64,000 bases of DNA from Streptomyces sp. NBC_00341. GTDB lineage: Bacteria > Actinomycetota > Actinomycetes > Streptomycetales > Streptomycetaceae. Below the pieces are notes generated by a model. The model was not told the DNA's origin and did no database searches. It saw only the letters and a list, made by a program, of their open reading frames with translations. The stretch lies in the NCBI RefSeq assembly GCF_041435055.1, contig NZ_CP108002.1, positions 1,488,001 to 1,552,000 on the forward strand, in the 5' to 3' direction. Positions 16,368 through 25,937 of this stretch are shown here, piece by piece. Numbering within the stretch: the first letter of the stretch is position 1; each line of letters begins with the position of its first letter. The position numbers and the translations under genes are program-made.

Positions 16368-17996
16368 GTGAGCGAAGATCAGAACGATGCGCAGGACGGG
16401 GCCCATGGGTCCCGGCGATCCCGCTGGGCGCGAGCCGCTCTCGCCGCGCTCAGCGGTCTGATCGCCGGGTTCAGCGCCCTGGCCGTCGCCGAGTTGGCAG
16501 CGGCGGCGGTCCGTCCGGAGGCGGGTCCGGTCACGGCGGTGGGCGGTGCGGTCATCGACCGCACTCCCCCGGCGCTGAAGGACTTCGCCGTCCGGCACTT
16601 CGGCACCAACGACAAGCTGGTCCTGGAACTGGGGATCCTGGTTCTGCTGGCCGGATTCGCCGTGGTGGTCGGAGTGCTGGCGCTGCGGCACCGGCTCATC
16701 GGCTCGGCCGCGGTCCTGGTCTTCGGTGTGGTCGGGGCAGTCGCGGCGGTGGGCCGGCCGGAGGGGCAGCCGGCCGACGCGCTGCCCTCTGTGGTGGGTG
16801 CCGTACTGGCCGCAGGAGTGCTGTATCTCCTGGTCGGACGGCTCGCCCTGGTTCCCGGTCCCTCCCCCGCGGCTGGCGGGAGGGGCGGGGGGCCGGCGCC
16901 TCGCACCTTCGACCGGCGGGGCTTCGTCATCGCGGCGAGCGCCGCGGCGGCGGCCTCCGCGGGCGCCGGGGTGCTGGGCCGTCGGCTCACCTCCGCCGTC
17001 CAGGCCGGGGCGACCGCCTCACGTCACGACCTGGTGCTGCCCGTACCCGCCTCCGCGGCGCCGGCGGTACCGGCCGGCGCCGATCTGCGGATCCGGGGGC
17101 TGGGCTCGTTCATCACGCCGAACAAGGACTTCTACCGGGTGGACACGGCCCTGGTCGTCCCGCGCATCGACGCGAACGACTGGAAGCTGAGGATCCACGG
17201 CAAGGGCGTGAAGCGCCCGGTGGAGCTCACCTTCAAGGACCTGCTGCGCCGCGAGATCATCGAGCGCGACATCACCATGACGTGTGTGTCCAACGAGGTC
17301 GGCGGACCGTATGTCGGCAACGCCCGCTGGATCGGGGTGCGGCTGGCCGATCTGCTGCGCGAGGCGGGGGTGAAGCCGCCGTCCCGCGGCGGACCCGCCG
17401 ACCAGATCATCACGCGCTCGGTGGACGGCATGACCATCGGCACCCCGGTCGAGACGGTGATGGACGGCCGCGACGCGATCCTCGCCCTCGGCATGAACGG
17501 TGAGCCGCTGCCCTTCGAGCACGGCTTCCCGGTCCGGATGGTCGTTCCCGGCCTGTACGGATATGTGTCGGCGTGCAAGTGGATGAAGGACATCGAGCTC
17601 ACCACCTTCGCCGACTACGACGCCTACTGGGTCAAGCGGACCTGGTCCCAGCAGGCCCCCATCAAGACCGAGTCCCGGATCGACACCCCCCGCCCGTTCG
17701 CCTCACCGAAGCCCGGCACGATCCCGGTCGCCGGGGTCGCCTGGGCCCAGCACCGCGGGATCTCGCGGGTCGAGGTCCGGGTGGACGGCGGACCGTGGCA
17801 CACCGCGCGGCTGGCCGCGGAGGACAGCCGGGACACCTGGCGCCAGTGGGTGTGGGAGTGGCCGGCCACCTCCGGCAACCACACCCTCGAGGTCCGCGCG
17901 ACGGACCGTACCGGCGTCACCCAGACCGACAAGCGGGTCGGCACGGTGCCCAACGGGGCGACCGGCTGGCACTCGGTGGTGGTCGACGTGTCCTGA
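16368..17996 (+). CDS. Membrane-anchored sulfite-oxidase-family molybdopterin oxidoreductase
   Basis: The 542-residue protein has four or five membrane segments in its first 190 residues, then a linker starting near RTFDRRGFV, and a molybdopterin domain (about 225-420). The Moco-binding cysteine lies in ITMTCVSNEVGG; GLYGYVSACKWMKDIEL is also typical. The C-terminal 110 residues form the Mo-cofactor dimerisation domain (VEVRVDGGPWHTARL). It likely reduces or oxidises oxo groups outside the membrane. An SigK-type promoter ends 6 bases before the GTG start, suggesting a leaderless message and control by the neighbouring sigma factor. The substrate is unknown. Confidence 0.88.
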   Translation: MSEDQNDAQDGAHGSRRSRWARAALAALSGLIAGFSALAVAELAAAAVRPEAGPVTAVGGAVIDRTPPALKDFAVRHFGTNDKLVLELGILVLLAGFAVVVGVLALRHRLIGSAAVLVFGVVGAVAAVGRPEGQPADALPSVVGAVLAAGVLYLLVGRLALVPGPSPAAGGRGGGPAPRTFDRRGFVIAASAAAAASAGAGVLGRRLTSAVQAGATASRHDLVLPVPASAAPAVPAGADLRIRGLGSFITPNKDFYRVDTALVVPRIDANDWKLRIHGKGVKRPVELTFKDLLRREIIERDITMTCVSNEVGGPYVGNARWIGVRLADLLREAGVKPPSRGGPADQIITRSVDGMTIGTPVETVMDGRDAILALGMNGEPLPFEHGFPVRMVVPGLYGYVSACKWMKDIELTTFADYDAYWVKRTWSQQAPIKTESRIDTPRPFASPKPGTIPVAGVAWAQHRGISRVEVRVDGGPWHTARLAAEDSRDTWRQWVWEWPATSGNHTLEVRATDRTGVTQTDKRVGTVPNGATGWHSVVVDVS

Positions 17997-18116
17997 CCGG
18001 ACACCCCCCCGCCACATCGCCCGGCTTCCGTGCGGAGCACGGCCACGGGCTCGCACACTCCCCCTTGCTCACTTCACGTAATCACCCCGTTACCCTTACC
18101 GACCCAGGAGAACATC

Positions 18117-18761
18117 ATGAACACCCTCCACATCCGCCGCGCCGCCCTCGCCGTGTCCGCGGCAGTGGTGCTCCCGCTCGCCCTCACCGCCTGTTCCAGC
18201 GACTCCAAGGACAGCGCCTCCGGCTCCACCGCCAGCTCCGCGAAGGCATCGGCCTCCGCCTCCGCCGGCGACTCGATGAACATGGACAAGCCCTTCGGAC
18301 CGGGCTGCGCGTCCGTGCCGAAGAGCGGCTCGGGCTCCTTCGACGGCATGGCGAAGGACCCGGTCGCCACGGCCGCCTCGAACAACCCGGCGCTCTCCAC
18401 CCTCGTCACCGCCGTGAAGAAGGCCGGGCTGGTCGACACCCTGAACAACGCCCAGAACATCACGGTGTTCGCCCCGACCAATGACGCCTTCGCCAAGATC
18501 CCGAAGGCCGACCTGGACAAGCTGCTGGCCGACAAGGCCGAGCTGACCAAGGTGCTCACGTACCACGTGGTGGGCGAGAAGCTGGCGCCGAAGCAGCTGG
18601 ACAAGGGCTCCTTCGAGACCCTGGAGAAGGGCAAGCTGATGACGTCGGGTTCGAACATGGAGTACACCGTGAACGACTCCTCGAAGGTCGTCTGCGGCAA
18701 TGTCCCGACCGCCAACGCGACGGTCTACATCGTCGACTCCGTCCTGATGCCCCCGAAGTAG
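18117..18761 (+). CDS. Fasciclin-domain lipoprotein (MPT83/MPT70-like)
   Basis: A 214-residue secreted lipoprotein: signal peptide with lipobox LTAC (Cys about residue 25), a Ser/Ala-rich linker, and one fasciclin (FAS1) domain at about 75-214 with NITVFAPTNDAFAKIP, LTYHVVGEKL and the closing VYIVDSVLMPP. FAS1 domains mediate adhesion or protein contacts at the cell surface. In mycobacteria the FAS1 proteins MPT83 and MPT70 are SigK targets. Here the gene follows the oxidoreductase by 120 bases on the same strand without its own matching promoter, so read-through is likely. CAGGAG precedes the ATG. Confidence 0.9.
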   Translation: MNTLHIRRAALAVSAAVVLPLALTACSSDSKDSASGSTASSAKASASASAGDSMNMDKPFGPGCASVPKSGSGSFDGMAKDPVATAASNNPALSTLVTAVKKAGLVDTLNNAQNITVFAPTNDAFAKIPKADLDKLLADKAELTKVLTYHVVGEKLAPKQLDKGSFETLEKGKLMTSGSNMEYTVNDSSKVVCGNVPTANATVYIVDSVLMPPK

Positions 18762-18773
18762 CCTCACTGCTGA

Positions 18774-18813
18774 ACGACGCGCGCCCCCGGTGGATGCCGG
18801 GGGCGCGCGTCGT
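18774..18813. terminator. Hairpin terminator after the fasciclin gene
   Basis: Perfect 17-bp arms (18774-18790 and 18797-18813; core GCGCGCCCCCGG) with a 6-base loop start 12 bases after the fasciclin stop codon and close the sigma-factor locus. Confidence 0.88.
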
Positions 18814-18940
18814 CGCGATTCCCGACGAAATTCAGCTGCCTGGAAACTACACATAAGGCACAAATAAGAGCAGAATGGCATAGCAGGCCGCTCATCGCAC
18901 AAGGCGCTACTGGCCTGCGGGAGCGAAGGAGACGAACCTC

Positions 18941-19384
18941 ATGTCAAACGTCTCGCACGCCGGCCATGACCTGGCCGGACACCCCGACGCCTCCGAAATG
19001 CGCGATCGTTACGCCCGGGTGATGGGTGGTCGCGATGTGGCGCTCGTGGACGGACCGGTGTTCCTGGTCGGCCTGTACTGCGCCATCTCGCCCTGGGTGC
19101 TGCACTTCACGACAAGCCAGACAACCCTGGTGAACCACAACCTGATCATGGGTATCGCGATCGCCGTGCTGGGTCTCGGGTTCACCGTGATGCCGCAGAG
19201 GATGTATGGCCTGAGCTGGGCCATCTGCGCCATGGGCGCCTGGATGATCGTCTCGCCCTGGGTGGTGGGCAGCAGCCCGGACATGGGCGTCGTACTCAAC
19301 AACGTCATCATCGGCGGGTTGACGGTCCTGCTCGGGCTGGTCTGCGCGGGGGCGTCGCTGAGGAGCAGCCGGGACCGGTCGTAG
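18941..19384 (+). CDS. SPW-repeat membrane protein
   Basis: The 147-residue protein has four hydrophobic segments arranged as two repeats, each with the family motif Ser-Pro-Trp (ISPWVLHF near residue 50 and VSPWVVGS near 107). It matches the SPW-repeat family of small bacterial membrane proteins of unknown function. An AGGAG site precedes the ATG at 18941. The region just upstream (18840-18880) is unusually A-rich for this genome and probably holds the promoter. It is monocistronic. Confidence 0.82.
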   Translation: MSNVSHAGHDLAGHPDASEMRDRYARVMGGRDVALVDGPVFLVGLYCAISPWVLHFTTSQTTLVNHNLIMGIAIAVLGLGFTVMPQRMYGLSWAICAMGAWMIVSPWVVGSSPDMGVVLNNVIIGGLTVLLGLVCAGASLRSSRDRS

Positions 19385-19605
19385 AACGCGCCCCTGGGCT
19401 CTGACGGCCTGCACCGCGGATCGTCCACGGTGCGGGCGTCGGCGTGCCCGGAGCAGGACGCGCGGGCACCCCCCTCTCCCGCCGGTCTTCGCGACGACCG
19501 CAACTATTCATGCCCCTCACGGGTCTTGTGGGTTGACGGCAGCTACCTGTGGCCCCTCGGGCAGCCGGTAGCGGCATTCGGGAAGTACTGGACGGGAGTG
19601 GGCAC

Positions 19606-21051
19606 ATGGCGCGGCATCTGATGGCGTGTACGGCTCTGGCGACAGCTGTGGCGGCGGGGGCTCTGGTGGCACCAGCCGCCTTCGCCGCACCGGTTCACGG
19701 GGCGGCGGCGTCGTCGAAGACCCCGCGGAAGGCGGCCGCACCCGCACCGGGCGACGTGGACGGCGACGGCTTCGGCGACCTCGCCGCGGGCTCTCCGGAG
19801 GGCACCATCAAGGGTTACGCGAAGGCGGGTTACGTCTCCCTCGTCTACGGCACGGACCAGGGCGTACGGGTCACCCGGCACAAGGGCATCACCCAGGACA
19901 CGGCCGGAATCCCCGGCGAACCAGAGGCAGGTGACCGGTTCGGTTCCTCGGTGGCCATGGGCGACGTGGACGGCGACGGGTACACCGACCTGGTGATCGG
20001 ATCCGGCGGCGAGGCCATCGGGACGGTGGCGGGCGCGGGCGCCGTCACCGTCGTCTTCGGCGCCAAGGGCGGACTGGGCAGCGACGCCATCGCGTTCCAC
20101 AACCCGAAGCCCTCCTCGCGTGAGGCCTTCGGCGACAACCTGACGGTCGGGGACTTCGACCACGACGGCCGGGACGACATCGCGGTCGCCACCGACACGA
20201 AGGTGAACGTCGTACGCGGCGCGAGCAACCTGCGGGACGTCGCCAAGCCGGCGATGACCGCGTACGCCCCGCCGGGCGGCGGCGCCGGAATGGGGCCGAT
20301 CTCCTCGGGCGACATCAACGGCGACGGCTACACGGACCTGGTCACACAGGCCAACTTCGACGACGGGGCCGACGAGGGGACCTTGGGTGTGCTGCCGGGC
20401 TCGGCGCAGGGCCTCAAGACGCAGCCGATCGGCCGGGTCGGGCTGCCCTTCAACGGCTACAGCGTCGTGACCGGTGACATCACGGGCGACGGCCGGGACG
20501 ACGTGGTCGTGGACACCAACTATTCCGACGGCCCCGACGAGTTCCTGCTGCGCATGTTCCCGGGCACCGCCGCCGGGCTGGGCGCGGGGGTGCCCTACGG
20601 CGGCGCGGTGGAACCGGGCAGCGTGGGCGTCCTCGCGGACACCGATGGCGACGGGCATGCCGACCTGGTGACCACCGTGATCGATGAGCCGGACTCCGAC
20701 GGCATCCAGAACGCGGGCGCCCTGACCGTCGTACCGGGGGCGACGACCGGGCTGGACGCGGCCCGCGCCCGGAAGCTGACCCTGGACTCGCCGGGGGTGA
20801 TGGGCGTGATGGAGGGCAACGACCAGTTCGGCTGGTCCGTGACGGCCGGGGACTTCGACGCGGACGGGCGCGCGGACCTGGCGGTCGGCGCGCCGGGGAA
20901 GTACCTGGCGACGGGCGCGATAAGCGTCATCCCCGGTTCGAAGACGGGACCGACCGGGACGGGCTCGATCCTCTTCACCCCGGAGTCGCTGGGCCACCCG
21001 ACCGCGAAGGCCCGATTCGGCTCAGCCGTCAGCGCGCGGACCGCGCGCTGA
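19606..21051 (+). CDS. Secreted FG-GAP/VCBS repeat protein
   Basis: The 481-residue protein starts with a signal peptide (ACTALATAVAAGALVAPAAFA, cut near residue 28). About seven integrin-alpha-like repeats follow, each with a calcium-binding loop of the D-x-D-G-D-G kind, for example GDVDGDGFGDL, GDINGDGYTDL and GDFDADGRADL. Such proteins fold as a beta-propeller outside the cell; no enzymatic motif is seen. GGGAG stands before the ATG at 19606. The preceding 220 bases hold no gene. A strong hairpin follows the stop. Confidence 0.85.
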   Translation: MARHLMACTALATAVAAGALVAPAAFAAPVHGAAASSKTPRKAAAPAPGDVDGDGFGDLAAGSPEGTIKGYAKAGYVSLVYGTDQGVRVTRHKGITQDTAGIPGEPEAGDRFGSSVAMGDVDGDGYTDLVIGSGGEAIGTVAGAGAVTVVFGAKGGLGSDAIAFHNPKPSSREAFGDNLTVGDFDHDGRDDIAVATDTKVNVVRGASNLRDVAKPAMTAYAPPGGGAGMGPISSGDINGDGYTDLVTQANFDDGADEGTLGVLPGSAQGLKTQPIGRVGLPFNGYSVVTGDITGDGRDDVVVDTNYSDGPDEFLLRMFPGTAAGLGAGVPYGGAVEPGSVGVLADTDGDGHADLVTTVIDEPDSDGIQNAGALTVVPGATTGLDAARARKLTLDSPGVMGVMEGNDQFGWSVTAGDFDADGRADLAVGAPGKYLATGAISVIPGSKTGPTGTGSILFTPESLGHPTAKARFGSAVSARTAR

Positions 21052-21073
21052 GGACCACCGGCTGACGACGATA

Positions 21074-21116
21074 CGTATGGGTGCGGGGAGGGCATCGCCC
21101 TCCCCGCACCCATACG
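21074..21116. terminator. Bidirectional hairpin terminator
   Basis: Perfect 20-bp arms (21074-21093 and 21097-21116; core GGGTGCGGGGAGGGC) with a 3-base loop separate the rightward FG-GAP gene from the leftward helicase gene. Confidence 0.88.
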
Positions 21117-21118
21117 GC

Positions 21119-23953
21119 TCACCCCACGGAGCTGTAGGCCACCACTCCCCGCAGCACCTCGTCGACGGCCTTCCGTGCGTTGCGTCCCACCGAACTGCCC
21201 TCGCGCGGCGCCGCGGCGGCCACCTGCCCCAGCACATCGATCACCTGCTTGCACCAGCGCACGAAGTCGCCCGCGGGCATCTCCGCCTCGCGCAGCACCT
21301 CGTCCAGCGTCCGGCCGGACGCCCACATGTACACCGCCCAGGCGAAGCCGAGATCGGGTTCGCGCTGTCCGACCCCCTCCGCCTGGTTGATCTTGAAGTC
21401 CTCCTCCAGGGCATCGAGCCGCCCCCAGATCCGGACCATCTCGCCCATCGCCGTCTTCGCCGGACCGGACGGCAGCTTGGGCGCCACCGCGTCGTCGGAC
21501 TGCCGGGCCTCGTACACCAGCGCCGAGACGCACGCGGCGAGTTCGGCGGGGTTGAGCCCCTCCCACACACCTGCGCGCAGACACTCGCTCGCCAGCAGGT
21601 CCAGCTCGCCGTAGAGGCGGGCGAGCCGCTTGCCGTGCTCGGTGACCTCGCTGCCGCGCAGGTAGTCGAGCTCGGTGAGCAGCGCGACGATCCGGTCGAA
21701 GGTGCGGGCGATCGTGTTGGTGCGCCCCTCGATGCGGCGCTCCAGCTGCTGGGTGTCCCGCTGCAGCCGGTGGTAGCGCTCGGCCCACCGCGCGTGGTCC
21801 TCGCGCTCGTCGCAGCCGTGGCAGGGGTGCGCGCGCAGCTCGGCCCGGTAGCGGGCGATCTCGCGGTCGTCGGCGGCGCCGGAGCGCTCCTTGCGGTGCC
21901 GCTCCGGCACGATGTGCCCGGCCTTGGTGCGCAGCGCGGAGGCCAGATCGCGGCGCGACTGCGGTGAGCGCGCGTTGAACGACTTGGGGACGCGCATCCG
22001 CTCCAGCGCCTCCACCGGCACCGGGAAGTCGATCGAGGCCAGCCGCTTGACCTGCCGTTCGGCCGTCAGCACCAGGGGGCGCGGCCCGTCGTGGTACTCC
22101 ATGCCCCGGTGTCCGTGCCCGTTGGTCCGCCCTGCGGGCAGTCCGGGGTCCAGGACGAGTGCCAGTCCGGCGAACTTCCCGGTCGGCACATGGATGACAT
22201 CGCCGGGCTTGAGCTTCTCCAGGGAGGCCGCCGCCGCGGCCCGCCGCTGCGACGCGCCGTGCTTGGCGAGCTCGGTCTCCCGGTCCTTGAGGTCGCGGCG
22301 GAGCCGCGCGTACTCCTCGAAGTCACCGAGGTGGCAGGTCATTCCCTCCTTGTAGCCCTCCAGGCCCTCCTCGTTCTTCTGGACCTGGCGGGAGATCCCG
22401 ACCACCGAGCGGTCCGCCTGGAACTGTGCGAACGAGGTCTCCAGCAGTTCGCGCGAGCGGTGCCTGCCGAACTGCTGCACCAGATTGACGGCCATGTTGT
22501 ACGACGGCCGGAAGCTGGAGCGCAGCGGATACGTGCGCGTACCCGCGAGTCCGGCGAGCGCTCCGGGGTCCATGCCGCGCTGCCAGAGCACCACCGCATG
22601 ACCCTCGACGTCGATCCCGCGCCGCCCGGCCCGGCCGGTCAGCTGGGTGTACTCGCCGGGGGTGATGTCGGCGTGCTGCTCGCCGTTCCACTTGACGAGC
22701 TTCTCCAGGACCACGGAGCGTGCGGGCATGTTGATGCCGAGGGCCAGCGTCTCGGTCGCGAAGACCGCCTTGACGAGCCCGCGCACGAAGAGCTCCTCGA
22801 CGACCTCCTTGAAGGTCGGCAGCATCCCCGCATGGTGCGCGGCGATGCCCCGCTCCAGGCCTTCGAGCCATTCGTAGTAACCGAGGACGTGGAGGTCCTC
22901 GGTGGGGATGGACGCCGTGCGTGCCTCGACGATCTCCCGTACGAGCCGGCGCTTGTCCTCGTTGTTGAGCCGGAGCCCGGCCTGCAGGCACTGCTGCACG
23001 GAGGCCTCGCAGCCGGCCCTGCTGAAGATGAACGTGATGGCGGGAAGCAGCCCCTCGGCGTCCAGCCGGTCGATGACCTCGGGCCTCGACGGGGTCCAGA
23101 TCCGGCTGCGCTGGCGCCGCTCGCGCTCGCGGTCCGCCTCGCGCACCATCTTTCCGCGCCGGCGCTCGCGCGGGTTGTATCCGCGCTGGTTCTCCATCCG
23201 GGCGAGCCGGACGAGGTCGGGGTTGACCTCACGGCGGCCGACGCCACGGCCGCCGTGGTCGCTCTCCTCCTCGAAGAGGTCGTACATCCGGCGTCCGGCC
23301 AGCACGTGCTGCCAGAGCGGTACGGGACGGTGCTCGGAGACGATCACGGCGGTGTCGCCGCGGACGGTGTCCAGCCAGTCACCGAACTCCTCGGCGTTGG
23401 ACACGGTCGCCGACAGTGACACCAGCGTCACGGATTCGGGGAGGTGGATGATCACTTCCTCCCACACCGCGCCCCGGAAGCGGTCGGAGAGGTAGTGCAC
23501 CTCGTCCATCACCACATAGCCGAGCCCGTTCAGCGCCTGGGAGCCCGCGTACAGCATGTTCCGCAGGACCTCGGTGGTCATGACGACCACCGGGGCGTCG
23601 GCGTTGACGCTGTTGTCGCCGGTGAGCAGGCCCACCTTGTCCGCGCCGTAGCGCTTGACGAGGTCGGCGAACTTCTGGTTGGAGAGGGCCTTGATCGGTG
23701 TGGTGTAGAAGCACTTACGGCCCTGCTCCAGGGCGAGGTGCACGGCGAACTCGCCGACGATCGTCTTGCCCGAGCCGGTCGGCGCCGCGACGAGGACGCC
23801 CTTGCCGGCCTCCAGCGCCGTACAGGCCTCGATCTGATAGGGGTCCAGATCGAATTCGTACATCTCGCGGAACGGCCCGAGCGCGGTCGCCTGCTCGGCG
23901 GCTCGGATCCGGGAAGCCTGGTAGCGCTCAGCTGGTGAGAGGTCCTCTGTCAT
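21119..23953 (-). CDS. helY: Ski2/Mtr4-like DEAD/DEAH RNA helicase (HelY)
   Basis: A 944-residue superfamily 2 helicase. Motif I is APTGSGKT, motif II DEVH (VVMDEVHYLSDRFRG), motif III SAT, and motif VI lies in LTGRAGRRGID. The long C-terminal part corresponds to the helical-bundle and DSHCT region of Ski2-like helicases (CHGCDEREDHARWAERYH and the ending WCKQVIDVLGQVA). It likely unwinds structured RNA. The start is the ATG at 23953; a GTG four codons upstream is possible. In mycobacteria helY also follows tatA-tatC and pafBC, which supports the identity. Confidence 0.88.
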   Translation of the reverse strand: MTEDLSPAERYQASRIRAAEQATALGPFREMYEFDLDPYQIEACTALEAGKGVLVAAPTGSGKTIVGEFAVHLALEQGRKCFYTTPIKALSNQKFADLVKRYGADKVGLLTGDNSVNADAPVVVMTTEVLRNMLYAGSQALNGLGYVVMDEVHYLSDRFRGAVWEEVIIHLPESVTLVSLSATVSNAEEFGDWLDTVRGDTAVIVSEHRPVPLWQHVLAGRRMYDLFEEESDHGGRGVGRREVNPDLVRLARMENQRGYNPRERRRGKMVREADRERERRQRSRIWTPSRPEVIDRLDAEGLLPAITFIFSRAGCEASVQQCLQAGLRLNNEDKRRLVREIVEARTASIPTEDLHVLGYYEWLEGLERGIAAHHAGMLPTFKEVVEELFVRGLVKAVFATETLALGINMPARSVVLEKLVKWNGEQHADITPGEYTQLTGRAGRRGIDVEGHAVVLWQRGMDPGALAGLAGTRTYPLRSSFRPSYNMAVNLVQQFGRHRSRELLETSFAQFQADRSVVGISRQVQKNEEGLEGYKEGMTCHLGDFEEYARLRRDLKDRETELAKHGASQRRAAAAASLEKLKPGDVIHVPTGKFAGLALVLDPGLPAGRTNGHGHRGMEYHDGPRPLVLTAERQVKRLASIDFPVPVEALERMRVPKSFNARSPQSRRDLASALRTKAGHIVPERHRKERSGAADDREIARYRAELRAHPCHGCDEREDHARWAERYHRLQRDTQQLERRIEGRTNTIARTFDRIVALLTELDYLRGSEVTEHGKRLARLYGELDLLASECLRAGVWEGLNPAELAACVSALVYEARQSDDAVAPKLPSGPAKTAMGEMVRIWGRLDALEEDFKINQAEGVGQREPDLGFAWAVYMWASGRTLDEVLREAEMPAGDFVRWCKQVIDVLGQVAAAAPREGSSVGRNARKAVDEVLRGVVAYSSVG

Positions 23954-23997
23954 CTTGTCCACGAGCCTACCCGCCGGGTCCGACAGTGACGCGATCT

Positions 23998-24906
23998 TTA
24001 ATTCACCGTGGCAGAACCCGCCCCGAGCACTCCGACGGCGCCCCTTACGCAGGTCGCGGTCAGCGGTAGCGCCCCGAGCGGTTCGCCGTCCGCGTACGCG
24101 GTGACGCCGACCGCTTCGAGCGCGATCGAGGAGACCCGGTGCACGGTGACGACCGGGTGGCCGAGATGGGTGCCCTTGTAGACCTTGGGGAACACCTTGA
24201 GCAGGGTGGTGCGGCTGCACTCGCCCACCACGGTCACGTCGAACAGCCCGTCGTCCATGACGGCGTCCGCGCAGATCCGCATGCCGCCGCCGTACGTCGA
24301 TCCGTTGCCGACGGCTATGAGGGTCGCCGCGACCTCCTGGACCGGGCCGCCGTCGAGGCTCATCCGGTAGGCGATGGGCCGGAACGCGGCGAGCTCGGCG
24401 AGGATCGCCAGGTCGTACTTGAACCGGCCGCCGACCCAGCGCATCCGGTTCCCCCGGTCGTTGACCCGGGAGTCGAAGCCGGAGGCGAGCACGGACCCGA
24501 ACCACCGGTCCCCGGCCCGGCCGAGGTCGATCTCGCGGACGAGGCTTCCCTTGAGCGCCTGTGCGGCCAGCCGGCCGGCCGCGGCCGGATCCCGTATCGG
24601 CAGGCCGAGCGCGCGGGCGAAGTCGTTGCCGGTGCCGACGGCCACGACGCCGAGCGGCGTCCGGGTGCCGGCCACGGCCTGCAGGGCGAGCGACATCATC
24701 CCGTCCCCGCCGACGGCCACGAGCGCGCCGGTCCCCCCGGCCACGGCGTCCCGGGCCCGCCGCAGCGCGTCTTCGGCGTCCTCACCGAGGACCGTACGGA
24801 CGGAGAACCCGGCGTCCCGCAACGCGGAAGCGGCCGGCTGCGCGGCGTGCGCGCCCCGGCCGCGTCCCGCGGTGGGATTGACGAAGAGAGTGATCTCGCT
24901 GGTCAC
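23998..24906 (-). CDS. Diacylglycerol/lipid kinase family protein (DagK/YegS-like)
   Basis: The 302-residue protein has the lipid-kinase catalytic fold: LFVNPTAGRGRG at the N-terminus, the glycine-rich GGDGM loop in VAVGGDGMMSLAL, and VGTGNDFARALG. It should phosphorylate diacylglycerol or a related lipid at the inner face of the membrane. The GTG start is at 24906, 18 bases from the end of tatC upstream, so it belongs to the leftward operon with tat and helY. Its substrate within the lipid kinases cannot be settled by sequence. Confidence 0.88.
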   Translation of the reverse strand: MTSEITLFVNPTAGRGRGAHAAQPAASALRDAGFSVRTVLGEDAEDALRRARDAVAGGTGALVAVGGDGMMSLALQAVAGTRTPLGVVAVGTGNDFARALGLPIRDPAAAGRLAAQALKGSLVREIDLGRAGDRWFGSVLASGFDSRVNDRGNRMRWVGGRFKYDLAILAELAAFRPIAYRMSLDGGPVQEVAATLIAVGNGSTYGGGMRICADAVMDDGLFDVTVVGECSRTTLLKVFPKVYKGTHLGHPVVTVHRVSSIALEAVGVTAYADGEPLGALPLTATCVRGAVGVLGAGSATVN

Positions 24907-24924
24907 CCGGGGGACCCTACAAGG

Positions 24925-25890
24925 TCAGGTGATGTCGTCGTAACCGTTCGACCGGGGCGATCGTCCGCCGTCCCGTTCCCCGTCGGCCTGTTCGGGCAAG
25001 GAGGGCCGCGACGCCGAGACATTCTCCATGTCACCGATGTCCTCGGGGGTGAGGTCCAGATCCGACGCCTCGTCGTCGTCCAGCTCGGCGTCGGGGTTGT
25101 TCCGCCGCCTGCGCCGGTCGTTGACCAGGCAGATACCGAGTGCCAGGAAGTAGAGCAGCACGATCGGAGCCGCCAGCGTGATCATCGTCAGCGGGTCACC
25201 CGTGGGCGTGGCGACCGCGGCGAAGATCGTGATGCCCATGACCATGCCGCGCCACCAGCCCGCGAGCCGCTTGGCCGTGAGCACCCCAGTGAAGTTCAGC
25301 AGGACGAGCAGGAGCGGGAGCTCGAAGGCGAGACCGAAGACGACCACCATGCGCGTGACGATGTTGAGGTAGTCGTCGACGGGCAGCAGGTTCGTCGTGT
25401 TGTCCGGGGTGAATTCGAGCAGGACCGCGGCCGTCTGCGGCATCAGCTTGTAGGCGAGCGCGGCGCCCACCAGGAACAGCGGCACACCCGCGCCGACGAA
25501 GCTCAGCGCGTACTTCTTCTCGTTCTTGTGCAGACCCGGTGCGAGGAACGCCCAGAGCTGGTAGAGCCAGACGGGAGTGGAGAGCACCACGCCCGCCATG
25601 AGGGAGACCTTGAGCGCGATGGAGAACGGAGCGACCAGACCGTTCACCGTCATCTCGGCGCACGGGTGACCGTTCTCCTGGACCTTCCTGCCGTCGGTGC
25701 AGCCGACCGACTTCAGGATGGGGCGGATCAGGAAGTCGATCAGGTCCTTGTAGAAAAAGGCCGTGACCGAGGTGATGACGATGACCGCCAGGACCGCGAT
25801 CAGCAGTCGGTTACGCAACTCACGCAGGTGATCAGCGAGAGGCATCCGCCCCTCGCCGTCCTTCTCCTGCTTGCGGGCAGACTTGAGCAA
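24925..25890 (-). CDS. tatC: Sec-independent protein translocase TatC
   Basis: TatC is the six-helix receptor of the twin-arginine export path. The conserved HLRELRNRLLIA lies at the N-terminus, and FAPGL-like WAFLAPGLHKNEKKY and FGLAFELPLL follow in the usual places. The C-terminus carries a long acidic cytosolic tail (ELDDDEASDLDL) common in actinomycetes. The start codon is TTG at 25890 with GGGAAG upstream. The gene follows tatA by 47 bases; tatB is not in this locus, as is usual for Streptomyces. Confidence 0.93.
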   Translation of the reverse strand: MLKSARKQEKDGEGRMPLADHLRELRNRLLIAVLAVIVITSVTAFFYKDLIDFLIRPILKSVGCTDGRKVQENGHPCAEMTVNGLVAPFSIALKVSLMAGVVLSTPVWLYQLWAFLAPGLHKNEKKYALSFVGAGVPLFLVGAALAYKLMPQTAAVLLEFTPDNTTNLLPVDDYLNIVTRMVVVFGLAFELPLLLVLLNFTGVLTAKRLAGWWRGMVMGITIFAAVATPTGDPLTMITLAAPIVLLYFLALGICLVNDRRRRRNNPDAELDDDEASDLDLTPEDIGDMENVSASRPSLPEQADGERDGGRSPRSNGYDDIT

Positions 25891-25937
25891 CCCACTTCCC
25901 TCGTCTCGTGCGGCAGCTGCGGGGAATTCGGCAGCTG

